Shown in pieces: positions 14,065 through 24,957 of a stretch of 64,000 nucleotides of DNA. Each line of letters opens with the position of its first letter. Position 1 is the first letter of the stretch. Source of the DNA: Panulirus ornatus (Eukaryota; Arthropoda; Malacostraca; Decapoda; Palinuridae); the NCBI RefSeq assembly GCF_036320965.1, contig NC_092230.1:48195594-48259593 (forward strand), in the 5' to 3' direction. A model generated the notes under the pieces. The model was not told where the DNA came from, searched no databases, and saw nothing but the letters and a program-made list of their open reading frames with translations. Made by a program: the position numbers and the translations under genes.

Positions 14065-14155
14065 GCGGGTATATGTAGCGGGTATATGTAGCGGGTATAT
14101 GTAGTGGGTATATGTAGCGGGTATATGTAGCGGGTATATGTAGCAGGTATATATA
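14065..14155 (+). repeat. 13-bp minisatellite, 7 copies
   Basis: Unit GTAGCGGGTATAT. Confidence 0.93.
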
Positions 14156-14532
14156 TAATCTTCTTCCATTCATTCTCGTGTGTGTTGGCCTGTGATGACG
14201 CGTAGCGCTAACCTGAGTGTGTGGTCATCATCAAGTCAGAGTGTAGGAGGTTGAAGAGTAATGACCATATCCTTCGCCTCACAAGTGACATTTCCAGTGA
14301 TCAATATTCCTACACTCTCCCTCATACAACCAGGCAGCATTACCTTATATTATGAGCTTATTCCTCATTAGAATTGATGGTCCTCCTCATACTGTTACGT
14401 GACCTCATACTTCACATAACAGCGTGACGAAAACTGTATAATGATAATAATAGTAATTAACGTCATCATCATTATAATCATGTACGTTACACTGGTCTAT
14501 ACTGAGATCCACCTAACCACTTCATCAAGTGA
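14156..14532. other. Unique spacer
   Basis: AT-rich around 14,440-14,480; nothing recognised. Confidence 0.35.
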
Positions 14533-16382
14533 GTGGAGTGTGGAGGAGTAGACTGTGTAGGTCATTGTAGTGTGGAGGAGGTAGATTGTGTAGTGTGGAT
14601 TAGGTATATTGTGTAGTGTGGAGGAGGTAGATTGTGTAGTGTGGAGGAGGTAGATTGTGTAGTGTGGAGGAGGTATATTGTGTAGTGTGGAGGAGGTAGA
14701 TTGTGTAGTGTGCAGGAGGTAGATTGTGTAGTGTGGAGGAGGTATATTGTGTAGTGTGGAGGAGGTAGATTGTGTAGTGTGGAGGAGGTAGATTGTGTAG
14801 TGTGGAGGAGGTAGATTGTGTAGTGTGGATTAGGTATATTGTGTAGTGTGGAGAAGGTAGATTGTGTAGTGTGGAGGAGGTAGATTGTGTAGTGTGGTGG
14901 AGGTATATTGTGTAGTGTGGAGGAGGTAGATTGTGTAGTGTGCAGGAGGTAGATTGTGTAGTGTGGAGGAGGTAGATTGTGTAGTGTGGAGGAGGTAGAT
15001 TGTGTAGTGTGGAGGAGGTAGATTGTGTAGTGTGGAGGAGGTAGATTGTGTAGTGTGGAGGAGGTAGATTGTGTAGTGTGGAGGAGGTAGATTGTGTAGT
15101 GTGGAGGAGGTAGATTGTGTAGTGTGGAGGAGGTAGATTGTGTAGTGTGGAGGAGGTAGATTGTGTAGTGTGGAGGAGGTAGATTGTGTAGTGTGGAGGA
15201 GGTAGATTGTGTAGTGTGGAGGAGGTAGATTGTGTAGTGTGGAGGAGGTAGATTGTGTAGTGTGGAGGAGGTAGATTGTGTAGTGTGGAGGAGGTAGATT
15301 GTGTAGTGTGGGATGAGGTAGATTGTGTAGTGTGGAGGAGGTAGATTGTGTAGTGTGGAGGAGGTAGATTGTGTAGTGTGGAGGAGGTAGATTGTGTAGT
15401 GTGGAGGAGGTAGATTGTGTAGTGTGGAGGAGGTAGATTGTGTAGTGTGGAGGAGGTAGATTGTGTAGTGTGGAGGAGGTAGATTGTGTAGTGTGGAGGA
15501 GGTAGATTGTGTAGTGTGGAGGAGGTAGATTGTGTAGTGTGGAGGAGGTAGATTGTGTAGTGTGAGGAGGTAGATTGTGTAGTGTGGAGGAGGTAGATTG
15601 TGTAGTGTGGAGGAGGTAGATTGTGTAGTGTGGAGGAGGTAGATTGTGTAGTGTGGAGGAGGTAGATTGTGTAGTGTGGAGGAGGTAGATTGTGTAGTGT
15701 GGAGGAGGTAGATTGTGTAGTGTGGAGGAGGTAGATTGTGTAGTGTGGAGGAGGTAGATTGTGTAGTGTGGAGGAGGTAGATTGTGTAGTGTGGAGGAGG
15801 TAGATTGTGTAGTGTGGAGGAGGTAGATTGTGTAGTGTGGAGGAGGTAGATTGTGTAGTGTGGAGGAGGTAGATTGTGTAGTGTGGATGAGGTAGATTGT
15901 GTAGTGTGGAGGAGGTAGATTGTGTAGTGTGGAGGAGGTAGATTGTGTAGTGTGGAGGAGGTAGATTGTGTAGTGTGGAGGAGGTAGATTGTGTAGTGTG
16001 GAGGAGGTAGATTGTGTAGTGTGGAGGAGGTAGATTGTGTAGTGGGGGGATTGTGTAGTTGAGGAGGTAGATTGTGTAGTGTGGAGGAGGTAGATTGTGT
16101 AGTGTGGAGGAGGTAGATTGTGTAGTGTGGAGGAGGTAGATTGTGTAGTGTGGAGGAGGTAGATTGTGTAGTGTGGAGGAGGTAGATTGTGTAGTGTGGA
16201 GGAGGTAGGTTATGTAGTGTGGAGGAGGCAGATTGTGTAGTGTGGAGGAGGTAGATTGTGTAGTGTGGAGGAGGTAGATTGTGTAGTGTGGAGGAGGTAG
16301 ATTGTGTAGTGTGGAGGAGGTAGATTGTGTAGTGTGGAGGAGGTAGATTGTGTAGTGTGGAGGAGGTAGATGATGTGGAGGA
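14533..16382 (+). repeat. 23-bp minisatellite, about 79 copies, plus strand nearly free of C
   Basis: Unit GTGTGGAGGAGGTAGATTGT plus GTA. Point variants (GGAT, GCAGG, GGTGG) cluster in the first 400 bp; the middle is nearly uniform. C appears only in a handful of variant units over 1.85 kb. Confidence 0.97.
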
Positions 16383-16832
16383 AGATAAGCTTAGTGGATG
16401 TCAGGATGGCTAAGCTTTGTGCTACCCCACGTGCCGCCACGTGCAGCCACACACACAAACACGTGCTCCACCTCCAGTGTCACGTGATCTCCTAATATTT
16501 CACGTGTCACATTGTATTGTGGACGTTGCATTATACATCAGCTGCCGGGCCGCCGGGGTTCGAACCCGTGTGTTTACACAAGATAATTACGCGACTGAAC
16601 TTTCCAAAGTGCATTCGTTAAGCACTACCAGCCCCGTGCATACATACACTTGGTTATCAGTTTATCGTATTCTAGTTTAACGAGTTTATCGTTTATCATT
16701 TTGTCTGGACCATTTTAACTTAACTTTGTTAAAGTAAACATTCAGGTAGTCAGTCATATGGGCGTCTTCTTCCCCGTTTTCTGTACATTGGTACTCCTGC
16801 CTCCGCGAACTACCACTCGCCTGTGGCCAGCT
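16383..16832. other. Unique spacer with one tRNA B-box-like motif
   Basis: GGGGTTCGAACCC at about 16,556-16,568 fits the Pol III B-box consensus GGTTCGANNCC, but no A box or cloverleaf was found upstream. Confidence 0.4.
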
Positions 16833-18280
16833 AGGGCCACACGGGAGGGCTGGGGGCCACACAGGAGGGCTGGGGGCCACACAGGAGTGCTGGGGCCACA
16901 CAGGAGGGCTGGGGGCCGCACAGGAGGGCTGGGGCCACACAGGAGGGCTGGGGCCACACAGGAGGGCTGGGGGCCACACAGGAGGGCTGGGGCCACACAG
17001 GAGGGCTGGGGGCCGCACAGGAGGGCTGGGGGCCACACAGGAGGGCTGGGGCCACACAGGAGGGCTGGGGGCCACACAGGAGTGCTGGGGCCACACAGGA
17101 GGGCTGGGGGCCACACAGGAGTGCTGGGGCCACACAGGAGGGCTGGGGCCACACAGGAGTGCTGGGGCCGCACAGGAGGGCTGGGGGCCACACAGGAGGG
17201 CTGGGGCCACACAGGAGTGCTGGGGCCGCACAGGAGGGCTGGGGGCCACACAGGAGGGCTGGGGGCCACACAGGAGGGCTGGGGCCACACAGGAGGGCTG
17301 GGGGCCACACAGGAGTGCTGGGGCCGCACAGGAGTGCTGGGGCCACACAGGAGGGCTGGGGGCCACACAGGAGGGCTGGGGCCACACAGGAGGGCTGGGG
17401 GCCACACAGGAGTGCTGGGGCCGCACAGGAGGGCTGGGGGCCACACAGGAGGGCTGGGGCCACACAGGAGGGCTGGGGGCCACACAGGAGTGCTGGGGCC
17501 ACACAGGAGGGCTGGGGGCCGCACAGGAGGGCTGGGGGCCACACAGGAGGGCTGGGGGCCACACAGGAGGGCTGGGGGCCACACAGGAGGGCTGGGGGCC
17601 ACACAGGAGGGCTGGGGCCACACAGGAGGGCTGGGGGCCACACAGGAGGGCTGGGGCCACACAGGAGGGCTGGGGGCCACACAGGAGGGCTGGGGGCCAC
17701 ACAGGAGGGCTAGGGGCCACACAGGAGGGCTGGGGGCCACACAGGAGTGCTGGGGCCACACAGGAAGGCTGGGGGCCACACAGGAGGGCTGGGGCCACAC
17801 AGGAGGGCTGGGGGCCACACGGGAGGGCTGGGGCCACACAGGAGGGCTGGGGGCCACACAGGAGTGCTGGGGCCACACAGGAGGGCTGGGGGCCGCACAG
17901 GAGGGCTGGGGGCCACACAGGAGGACTGGGGGCCGCACAGGAGGGCTGGGGGCCACACAGGAGGGCTGGGGGCCACACAGGAGGGCTGGGGGCCACACAG
18001 GAGGGCTGGGGGCCACACAGGAGGGCTGGGGCCACACAGGAGGACTGGGGGCCACACAGGAGGGCTGGGGGCCACACAGGAGGGCTGGGGGCCACACAGG
18101 AGGGCTGGGGCCACACAGGAGGGCTGGGGGCCACACAGGAGGGCTGGGGCCACACAGGAGGGCTGGGGCCACACAGGAGGGCTGGGGGCCACACAGGAGG
18201 GCTGGGGGCCACACAGGAGGGCTGGGGCCACACAGGAGGGCTGGGGCCACACAGGAGGGCTGGGGGCCACACAGGAGGGC
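16833..18280 (+). repeat. 20/21-bp G-rich minisatellite, about 70 copies
   Basis: Unit GGGCTGGGG(G)CCACACAGGA plus G, with GGGC/GTGC and CACAC/CGCAC variants. Every unit carries two to three G runs on the plus strand. Open frames of about 500 codons on both strands are by-products. Confidence 0.97.
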
Positions 18281-18337
18281 CGACCCTCTCCCCCTATATT
18301 TGTTTACCTAATCGTTTGTTTGTTGACATTCGTGTGT

Positions 18338-18354
18338 GCAGCAGCAGCAGCAGC
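18338..18354 (+). repeat. (CAG)5
   Basis: Short trinucleotide run. Confidence 0.8.
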
Positions 18355-18417
18355 TGACCATCAAAGGTCAAGTCCAACAAAGAGAAAAATGTTGTTACCT
18401 TCTTCCACCAGCAGCCA

Positions 18418-18700
18418 ACCCAGCCCTGCCCCTGCCGCTCCCCGTGCTCCTGCCCCTGCCCCTGCCGCTCCCCGTGCCCCTGCCCCTGCCCCTGCCGCTG
18501 CCCTGCCCCTGCCTCTCCCCCTGCCCTGCCCCTGCCCTACCCCAGCCCTGCCCCTGCCGCTCCCCCAGCCCTGCCCCTGCCCCTGCCGCTACCCCTGCCC
18601 CTGCCGCTCCCCCTGCCCTACCCCTGCCCCTGCCCTACCCCAGCCCTGCCCCTGCCCTACCCCAGCCCTGCCCCTGCCCTACCCCAGCCAACCCGCTAGG
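18418..18700 (+). repeat. C-rich hexamer-like repeat (CCCTGC)n
   Basis: Degenerate CCCCTGCCCCTGCCGCTCCC pattern with almost no A on the plus strand. Confidence 0.9.
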
Positions 18701-18711
18701 TATTTGTGCCA

Positions 18712-19097
18712 GGTAATGGACGGTATTGGACCAAGTACTGGATGGTATCTGAGCCAGGTACTGGGAGGTACCTGACCCTAGTATTGGAGGGTACCTGACC
18801 CTAGTACTGGAGGGTACCTGACCCTAGTATTGCAGAGTACCTGACCCTAGTATTGCAGGGTACCTGATCCTAGTACTGGAGGGTACCTGACCCTAGTACT
18901 GGAGGGTACCTGAACCGAGTACTGGAGGGTACCTGATCCTAGTACTGGAGGGTACCTGAACCTAGTGCTGGAGGGTACCTGACCCTAGTAGTGGAGGGTA
19001 CCTAACCCTAGTACTGGAGGGTACCAGACCCTAGTACTGGAGGGTACCTGACCCTAGTATTGCAGGGTACCTGACCCTAGTAGTGGAGGGTACCTGG
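18712..19097 (+). repeat. 23-bp minisatellite, about 16 copies
   Basis: Unit GTACTGGAGGGTACCTGACC plus CTA. GGTACC is palindromic. Confidence 0.94.
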
Positions 19098-19889
19098 TCC
19101 GCCTCCCTCGTCAGCCCTGACCACCGTCCTCCGCCACAATAATAAAATATGTAAATTGTATTTGGAGTCATCAGATTCGTATCAATATATAATATCAAAT
19201 TATATATTCATTATATGAGATTATTATCATGATAGACCATGATAATGCATGTACGCCTATCTTCCATCCGTACGTACACCCCGGGCTGGTGTACATGAAC
19301 ACTGTGGTCGTCACATGTACACCCCGGGCTGGTGTACATGAACACTGTGGTGGTCACATGTACACCACGGGCGGGTAGAGATGAACATCTGGTTACCGGA
19401 ATGTTCAAGTCTCCCTCTATAATCGATTCACGTTTACTGCAAATTTCAACTGCTCTGGTGTCTGTGCAGGAGATTCATAACGAAGTTATAGCGAGTTTCA
19501 TAAGAGTTTACCTTCAACATCCACAAGATCAGCTACATTTTCCTTTCCAGAATTATCACTTGGCGTTAACGAAGAGCAAGACACCTCCCTCGCCTCGCCT
19601 GCCTTGCTTCTTGTGTCGCTGCTGAACACAGTGTCTCCGGGAAGGTCAGGTCCCAAGATGGCAACCTGGATGTGTACTGTGTAACGAAGGGTTGTGACCA
19701 CAAGCCATCCATCTTGCTCGCCAGACATTCATCTCTTCGTATGAACATTGAGTTGGTAAAATGTTGGCACTACACAAACTATTCTGATAAATGACCGTAA
19801 CGACACTAAACTAATTCTTGCTTTGCAATTTATGAGAACCTCGGGAATCAACTGCCTGGGTCTAATGTATGAGTTTGAATCATAAATGA
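19098..19889. other. Spacer with a short 44-bp duplication
   Basis: A segment with ACACCCCGGGCTGGTGTACA repeats at 19,273-19,372 (2.3 copies), each copy a potential hairpin. The rest is unrecognised. Confidence 0.5.

Positions 19890-19938
<49 letters not shown>
19890..19938 (+). repeat. (GT)n microsatellite
   Basis: About 24 dinucleotides. Confidence 0.97.
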
Positions 19939-19940
<2 letters not shown>

Positions 19941-20320
19941 GAGACATCCATGCTCCATACGTCAGGTCAAACATCTCTGGCTGACCCAGTTGACCTCTGC
20001 CACACGAGGGTAGTGTAATGTGACCCTCCCCCCCCCACATGACCTGAGTGTGAGGCTGGGAGATTCCCCGGGCGAGGTCAGTGACCTGTGTGTGACCCTA
20101 CGCGCCCCCAGCGGGTCAAAGCCAGGTCGCCTGCTCTCCCTCACCCCAGTTGTGTGTGTCACCTCCCCACTGCAGCACCTTCCTGGTTTCCACCAACATG
20201 TAACACATGCATTACATCCTCGTGTGAAGCGGTCAACACATTCCCTCTTCACTTCACATAGTGACCGACTGTATACATCGTCGGGGTCTGTCACAACGCA
20301 AGTGGCCAGGCCACACATCG

Positions 20321-20321
<1 letters not shown>
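19939..20321. other. Unique spacer
   Basis: Nothing recognised. Confidence 0.35.

Positions 20322-20398
<77 letters not shown>
20322..20398 (+). repeat. (TA)n(GT)n microsatellite
   Basis: TA to about 20,381, then GT. Confidence 0.97.
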
Positions 20399-20449
20399 AG
20401 GTATGTACATAGAACTTGGTGAATGAGGCTGGAAGAGTGTGCGAAAAGA

Positions 20450-20628
20450 AGTTAAAGAGTAAATGTTAATTAAAGCAAGGTCATTAGTTAAAAGTAAATG
20501 CTTATTAAAGCAAGGTCATTAGTTAAAAATATGTTAATTAAGGCAAGGTTGTTAGTTAAAAGTATATGTTAATTAAAGCAAGGTCATTAGTTAAAAGTAA
20601 ATGTTAATTAAATCAAAGTTATTAGGTT
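20450..20628 (+). repeat. About 35-bp AT-rich repeat, 4-5 copies
   Basis: Unit contains TTAATTAAAGCAAGGTCATT and AGTTAAAAGTAAATG. It abuts the group A LINE RT piece. Confidence 0.88.
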
Positions 20629-20630
20629 CA

Positions 20631-21010
20631 GCAGGGTAGAGGGACAGGTTAGCTGTTGTGTAAGTTTAAACAGAAATATATGAAAAAAGTTGAGTGTTCT
20701 GGAACACCTGGGAGTGGACATAGCAGTGAATAGAACAAGGAAGCTGAAGTGAGGCATATGGAGGGTGAGGGTGAGAAGATTCTGGGAGCGCTGAATAATG
20801 TGTGGAAAGAAAGGTCGTTATTTGGGAGGGCAAAAATGGGTATGTCTGAAGGTTACTATATAGTATAGTTCCTGCAATATCATATGGTAGCTAGGAATAA
20901 GGTATAGATAAAGATGTGCGGAGGAGGGTGGTTGTGTTAGAAGTGAAATGTTTGAGAATAATAAATGGTCTGAGGTGGTCTGATCGAGTAAGAAATGAAA
21001 AGAGTGTAGT
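20631..21010 (+). mobile_element. Group A LINE fragment, RT C-terminal part, plus orientation
   Basis: Conceptual translation with frameshifts follows the LINE C-terminal region: LGVDIAVN, then a piece like EGEKILGALNNVWKE, GRAKMGMSE, and KCLRIINGLRWSDRVRNE. It parallels fragments at 5,290-5,580 (+) and 40,385-40,910 (-). It abuts an opposite-oriented piece at about 21,010. Confidence 0.7.
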
Positions 21011-21014
21011 TGAG

Positions 21015-22520
21015 AGAGAAGAGGGTATGCCGCCTTGCCAAATTTCGCCTTAAGCAAGGCTTTTACCATCTCTTCTCTTTTCACCAAACCACACTCCATG
21101 ACTCTCTCACTTTGCATACCAACCCGGCCCAAACACCCTACATCTGCCACTCTGTCATGAAACACAGTTAACAATGTGCTACTCTGTCATCAAAAACAGT
21201 CAACAGTCTTTCAAAATACTCACTCCATCTCCTTCTAACTTCATCACTACTAGTTACTACTGCCCCATTTTCTCCTTTCACCGATGTTCCTATTATTCTC
21301 CTGTTTTTTGCACAACATTAACCTCCATCCAAAACATCTTATTCTCCCAGAAGTTTACTGATACTCGCTCATCCCAACTCTCGTTTGCCCTCTTCTTCAA
21401 CCCCTACACCTTCTTTTCCTCCTGTCGCTTTCTCTTATACATTTCATAATGATTTACACTCCTTCCCTGTTTGTATCGCTCAAATACCTCTTGTTTCCCT
21501 TTAACTATCAGCCTTACTTCGTCATTCCACCACTCACTGCCCTTGTTTATCTACCTACCTCCCACCTTACCCAGGCTATACACATCTCTCGCACTGGCGG
21601 CACTGCTTCCCTAAATACCTCCCATTCCTCACTTGCTTACTCTCACCTTTTACCATTCTGCCCTCAAGCTGTCCGGATATTTCTTCACAATTTTCTTTTC
21701 CAAGGTCACTTACTCTCACCACTCTCTTCTTCCCCATAATGTTCCCTCTTTTCTGAAAACCTTTGGTAATCTTCACCCTGGCCTCCACAAGATAATGATT
21801 AGACATCCCACCACCTACCCCTCCCAGCACATTCACATACAAAAGTCTCTCTTTTACACACTTATCAAGTAGTACGTAATCCAATAATGCTCGATGGCTA
21901 TATTTTCTACTCAAATACGTATTCTTGTGTACGTCCCTTTTTTTCACACCAGGTATTCACAAGTCCTTTTTCCACACACAACTCCCCACAAGCTATTCAC
22001 CATTTTCATTCATAATACTGAATACTCCACGCCCCCAGTCATACCCTTAATTGCCACATTACTCACCATCGCATTTAAATGACCCACTCACTCAGCTCCT
22101 TCCCATACACTTGCTTCTCGTGATCTTCTTTCATGGCCAGGTGCATAAGTACCGATAATCACACATCTCTAGCAATCAGCTTTCACATTCACTCACACCA
22201 GTTTAGGGCTCACTTCCTTACACTCTGTCACACACTCCGACAACATCTGCTTCAAGAGTAGCGCTACTCCTTCCTTAGCTCATGTCCTCTCACCAACTCC
22301 CGACTTTACTCTTCAAACATTATCAAACCATTCTTCCCCCTTACGTTTGAGCTTTGTTTCACTCAGAGCCAGAATATCCAGGTTTCTTTCCTCAAACACA
22401 CTACCAATCTCACGTCTCTTCTCAATTTGGTTATAATATATCCACACACATTCAGACATCCCAGCCTGAGTCTTCGAGGAGAATGAGCATTTCCCGCCTG
22501 GCTCCTTCTCTTCCGTCATT
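21015..22520 (-). mobile_element. Group A LINE fragment, endonuclease to RT linker, minus orientation
   Basis: The minus strand encodes pieces of an apurinic-type endonuclease: EERNLDILALSETKLKRKGEEWFDNV (22,4xx-22,313, with the catalytic-type SETK), then DVHKNTYLSRKYSHRALLDYVLLDKCVKERLLYVNVLGGVGGGMSNHYLVEARVKIT (about 21,940-21,770), then VECGLVKREEMVKALLKAKFGKA-like sequence near 21,030. The usual SDH catalytic triplet reads SNH. Frameshifts and stops separate the blocks, so the copy is dead. It meets the plus-strand RT piece at about 21,010. Confidence 0.8.
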
Positions 22521-22539
22521 TCCCGCCCTCTTTAATTGC

Positions 22540-23560
22540 CTTCTACGACACAATAACCAGTTCCACCAGTGGTTACCAGCAGGTTCTTGTAGGGTTGGGA
22601 TTCTATGCATCGCAGGTGAACCTAACACAATGTAAACATTATGGAAGGACAGTTATCCCACCTTAACCATCGCTGCAAGACCAACTTGACTGTGAACTAT
22701 GGTCATCCATGCTTCATCTATACTTCAACTTCAGCTGTTCGATCACATAATACTGTCTCACTGCTTATGACATCTTTCAGTGGAATTAAACATGTGCAGT
22801 TTGTCTTATTTAGATATTTAATGTAATCTGAGATCAGATGTTGGCATGTACCGCATTCCTAGATATATCATATTTATCACTACTGTTATCATCAATGTTA
22901 TCAAGTTGTGTTCATTTAGAATCATGCGACCCCAGTGGCTGGCCACTTCCTACCCGAGTATAAGCTGTGTCTCTGGTCTTAGCAGCCTCAACCAGGGTAC
23001 ACACTAAATCTCTAACCTGGGGGGAAATTCGTCCACGAAAGTACACAACAATTTTCTTTTCTGTTTTCCGAACTGTCAACAAACATCAGGCGGAGGGAGG
23101 TCGTCCTGGGATCTAAAATCTTATAATGCCATCTGGTGTTGCCTTACTGATGCACGAGGTAAGCAAGACAAGTTTCTGTACTACAGGAAGCACAAACACC
23201 ACCCCTGGAGCAAAGGAAATGGTAAAGATTATAGTTGGAGAGTTGACACTGGTTAGAACAAGTCATCTTGGACAGCTGACTATTAGGAAGATCTGTGGGA
23301 GAGGTAGACAGATGGTGCTCCAAGATCTGAGACGAATGTTCCAGATATGAAGAGAGTGAGAGAGAGACGGCCAGGTCGAGACGAGGAAGCTTCCAGTCAC
23401 TTGATGACGACCAAGGAGACGCTAGGAACCGTCCAGCCTACCTCGACCAGTGGAACCTTGCAATATGTTTCTAGTTGACCCACATACAAGTTATGGTAAG
23501 ATGGGGCAAGTGTGGCAGTCACTTGCCTCTCACAACAAGAGACGAGAAGGGAAGACCTAC
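22540..23560 (-). other. Intron 3' of the CNG exon, no recognisable exon
   Basis: Mostly unique AT-moderate sequence after the donor at 23560. A short open frame at 23126-23350 (+) matches nothing I know. I found no C-linker or cyclic-nucleotide-binding coding segment here. Confidence 0.5.
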
Positions 23561-24925
23561 CTTGAAACTCCTTCCTGGCGGCGGAGACGTTGGTGACGAT
23601 GTTAGCGATGTGGCCAAGGACGGTGGCGAAGAGGAGGAGGCCAAACATGAGCTGGGTGATCTGGTAGAGGTAGTCGGTCTTGGTGCTGGCGTTGATGGAG
23701 CGCAGGTGGTGCGTCCTGTTGCTGGCCTCCCCGGGGCTCATGGTCTGCAGGTGGTGCGTGCGGTTGTTGGCCTCCTCGCTCATAGCCTGGAGGTTGTGAG
23801 TCCGGTTGCTCACCTCCACGTAGATGGGGTTGCCGCCTATGGAGGTGAGACTCAACGTGCACCAGTAGAAGACCCTGAGGTACTCCAGCACCACGTCCTC
23901 CGTGCGGTTCGTGTGGTATATGAAGTGAGGCTTGAAGCTGAAGCCGTTGTTCTTAGCGATGATGTAGAAGACGCAGGCGTTCCAGTGGAAGATGACCAGC
24001 AGATAGTGGATGAGGCTGATGGAACGGAAGAGGTTGGGTGAGTTGGTGTGTCTCTCCGTTCTATCCAGGAAGTGCCAGTACTTATAGATTTTCACTAACC
24101 GAAAACATCTCAATATAGATTTAAAGTTTATGGATAAATACAGAAAGTCTAGAGGTAACAGGCATAAACAGTCTATGTAAAAAGTGGTGGAGTTCATATA
24201 ATGTTGTCTCAACTTGCGTGAGTCGGTCTGTAGGACTCCATCTTCCAGATAACCCGTCCGGAAGTGGAAGAGAATATCGAGAACGTATATAAGATCAGCA
24301 AAATAATCCAAACCAAACCAAACAAGTATAGTGTCTCTATTGATTTCCTGGAAGGCGAACCGGTACACCATGACCCACAGATTGTACAAAAACGCTAAGG
24401 AGACGACCAGGGACCAGTAATAACACAGCCTCCCGGCCGGATCGAACACAAAAGTCCACCTACAACCCGTTTTCTTCTCCGAACTACTGGTGCTGTTCTC
24501 CCACTTGTCGATCTTTATGAAGCGACTTTTAATCTCCCTCTTGCGAGCCTCTCTGGTCTTCCGGCTGATGTCCAGCTCGGAGGCGACGTGCGCGCGGTTC
24601 ACGTACGAGGCCGAGAAGGAGTCCCGGGAGATGCGTTTGCGACTGCCCAAGCTGATCTTGGAGGAGACGATGTCCAGCAGGGACTGGCGAGACACCGACT
24701 TGAGGGAGCCCTGCGGCTTTTCAATGTACACGGGCGAGCCGGTGTTGAGTCTGCTGCTGGAGGTGCTCATGCGCTGCGTGGTGATGATGCCCGTCACCAG
24801 GGAGACGCCCTTGGCCGTGCTGGGGGTGGCCAGGTGGTGTTGGGGCAGGCAGAGCGGCGGTGAGGGTGGCATGGTCGTGTTGATCCGCCCGCTCGACGTG
24901 CTCATCCGCTGCGTCGTGATGATCC
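23561..24925 (-). CDS. Internal exon of a cyclic-nucleotide-gated (CNG) cation channel, S1-S6 region
   Basis: Partial gene: one exon of 455 codons encoding the membrane core of a CNG channel, a plasma-membrane cation channel opened by cAMP/cGMP. Exon residues: basic linker 120-157; family signature WTFVFDP 157-163; S1 about 168-192; S2 200-222 (LVWFGLDYFADLIYVLDILF); S3 248-266; weakly charged S4 269-284 (K/R at 269, 273, 276, 279, 282); FLDRTERHTNSPNLFR 286-301; S5 302-324 with HWNACVFYI; pore helix/filter 351-366 (FYWCTLSLTSIGGNP); S6 421-443 (FGLLLFATVLGHIANIV), then SAARKEFQ. The acceptor is a TGTC-rich tract ending CCACAG before 24925; the donor is GAGTTTCAAG/GTAGGT at 23561/23560. Both introns are phase 1. 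The C-linker and cyclic-nucleotide-binding domain lie in other exons that I did not find. The S6 region most resembles invertebrate CNG-like subunits (from memory). Oddities: SIGG filter (CNGB-like, not TIGE), a 45-residue insertion (372-416) and an N-terminal duplication. The family call is firm; the subtype is inferred. Confidence 0.93.
23679..23813 (-). other. 45-codon in-frame insertion between pore and S6 of the CNG exon (coding insert or exitron)
   Basis: Residues 372-416 of the exon separate the filter (SIGGNPIYVE) from S6 (TDYLYQITQ). They are three imperfect repeats built on NRTHHLQ, 14-15 codons apart, with sequons at N374, N388, N403 and N412. Typical CNG channels have only about ten residues here. 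The segment starts with a donor-like GAG/GTGAGC and could end at a phase-compatible AAG/ACC. Removing exactly these 135 nt would keep the frame and restore the usual family spacing. The acceptor side lacks a pyrimidine tract, so a translated extracellular insertion is at least as likely. Confidence 0.75.
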
Positions 24926-24926
24926 C
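24742..24926 (-). repeat. Direct duplication of a 17-codon block at the 5' end of the CNG exon
   Basis: The peptide GIITTQRMSTSSGRINT (24926-24877) recurs as GIITTQRMSTSSSRLNT (24792-24742), 135 bp (45 codons) downstream in the same frame. The duplicated block lies in the cytoplasmic N-terminal linker before S1. The first copy begins exactly at the splice acceptor; the second has no acceptor of its own, so this is an intra-exon duplication rather than two exons. Confidence 0.8.
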
Positions 24927-24957
24927 TGTGGACAGACAGACAGACACGGGCCTTAGT
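24926..24957 (-). other. Splice acceptor region of the CNG exon
   Basis: On the minus strand a CACTAAG branch-point-like motif is followed by a TGTCTGTCTGTCTGTCCACAG tract (repeated TGTC) ending at 24926. It sits between the intronic minisatellite and the exon. Confidence 0.7.

Noticed and set aside
16550..16575. tRNA gene at GGGGTTCGAACCC
   Set aside because: No cloverleaf, A box or acceptor stem; the 12-mer is a palindrome that can arise by chance.
16686..18311. Cys/Pro-rich (minus) and Gly/His-rich (plus) frames of about 500 codons
   Set aside because: By-product of the 20/21-bp G-rich array; open in several frames.
23686..23813. Possible 128-nt intron ending at AACGCCAG in the CNG pore insert
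   Set aside because: Removing 128 nt would shift the frame and destroy S6; only the 135-nt option keeps it.
23475..24041. 188-codon plus-strand frame across the CNG exon
   Set aside because: Antisense shadow of the real exon.
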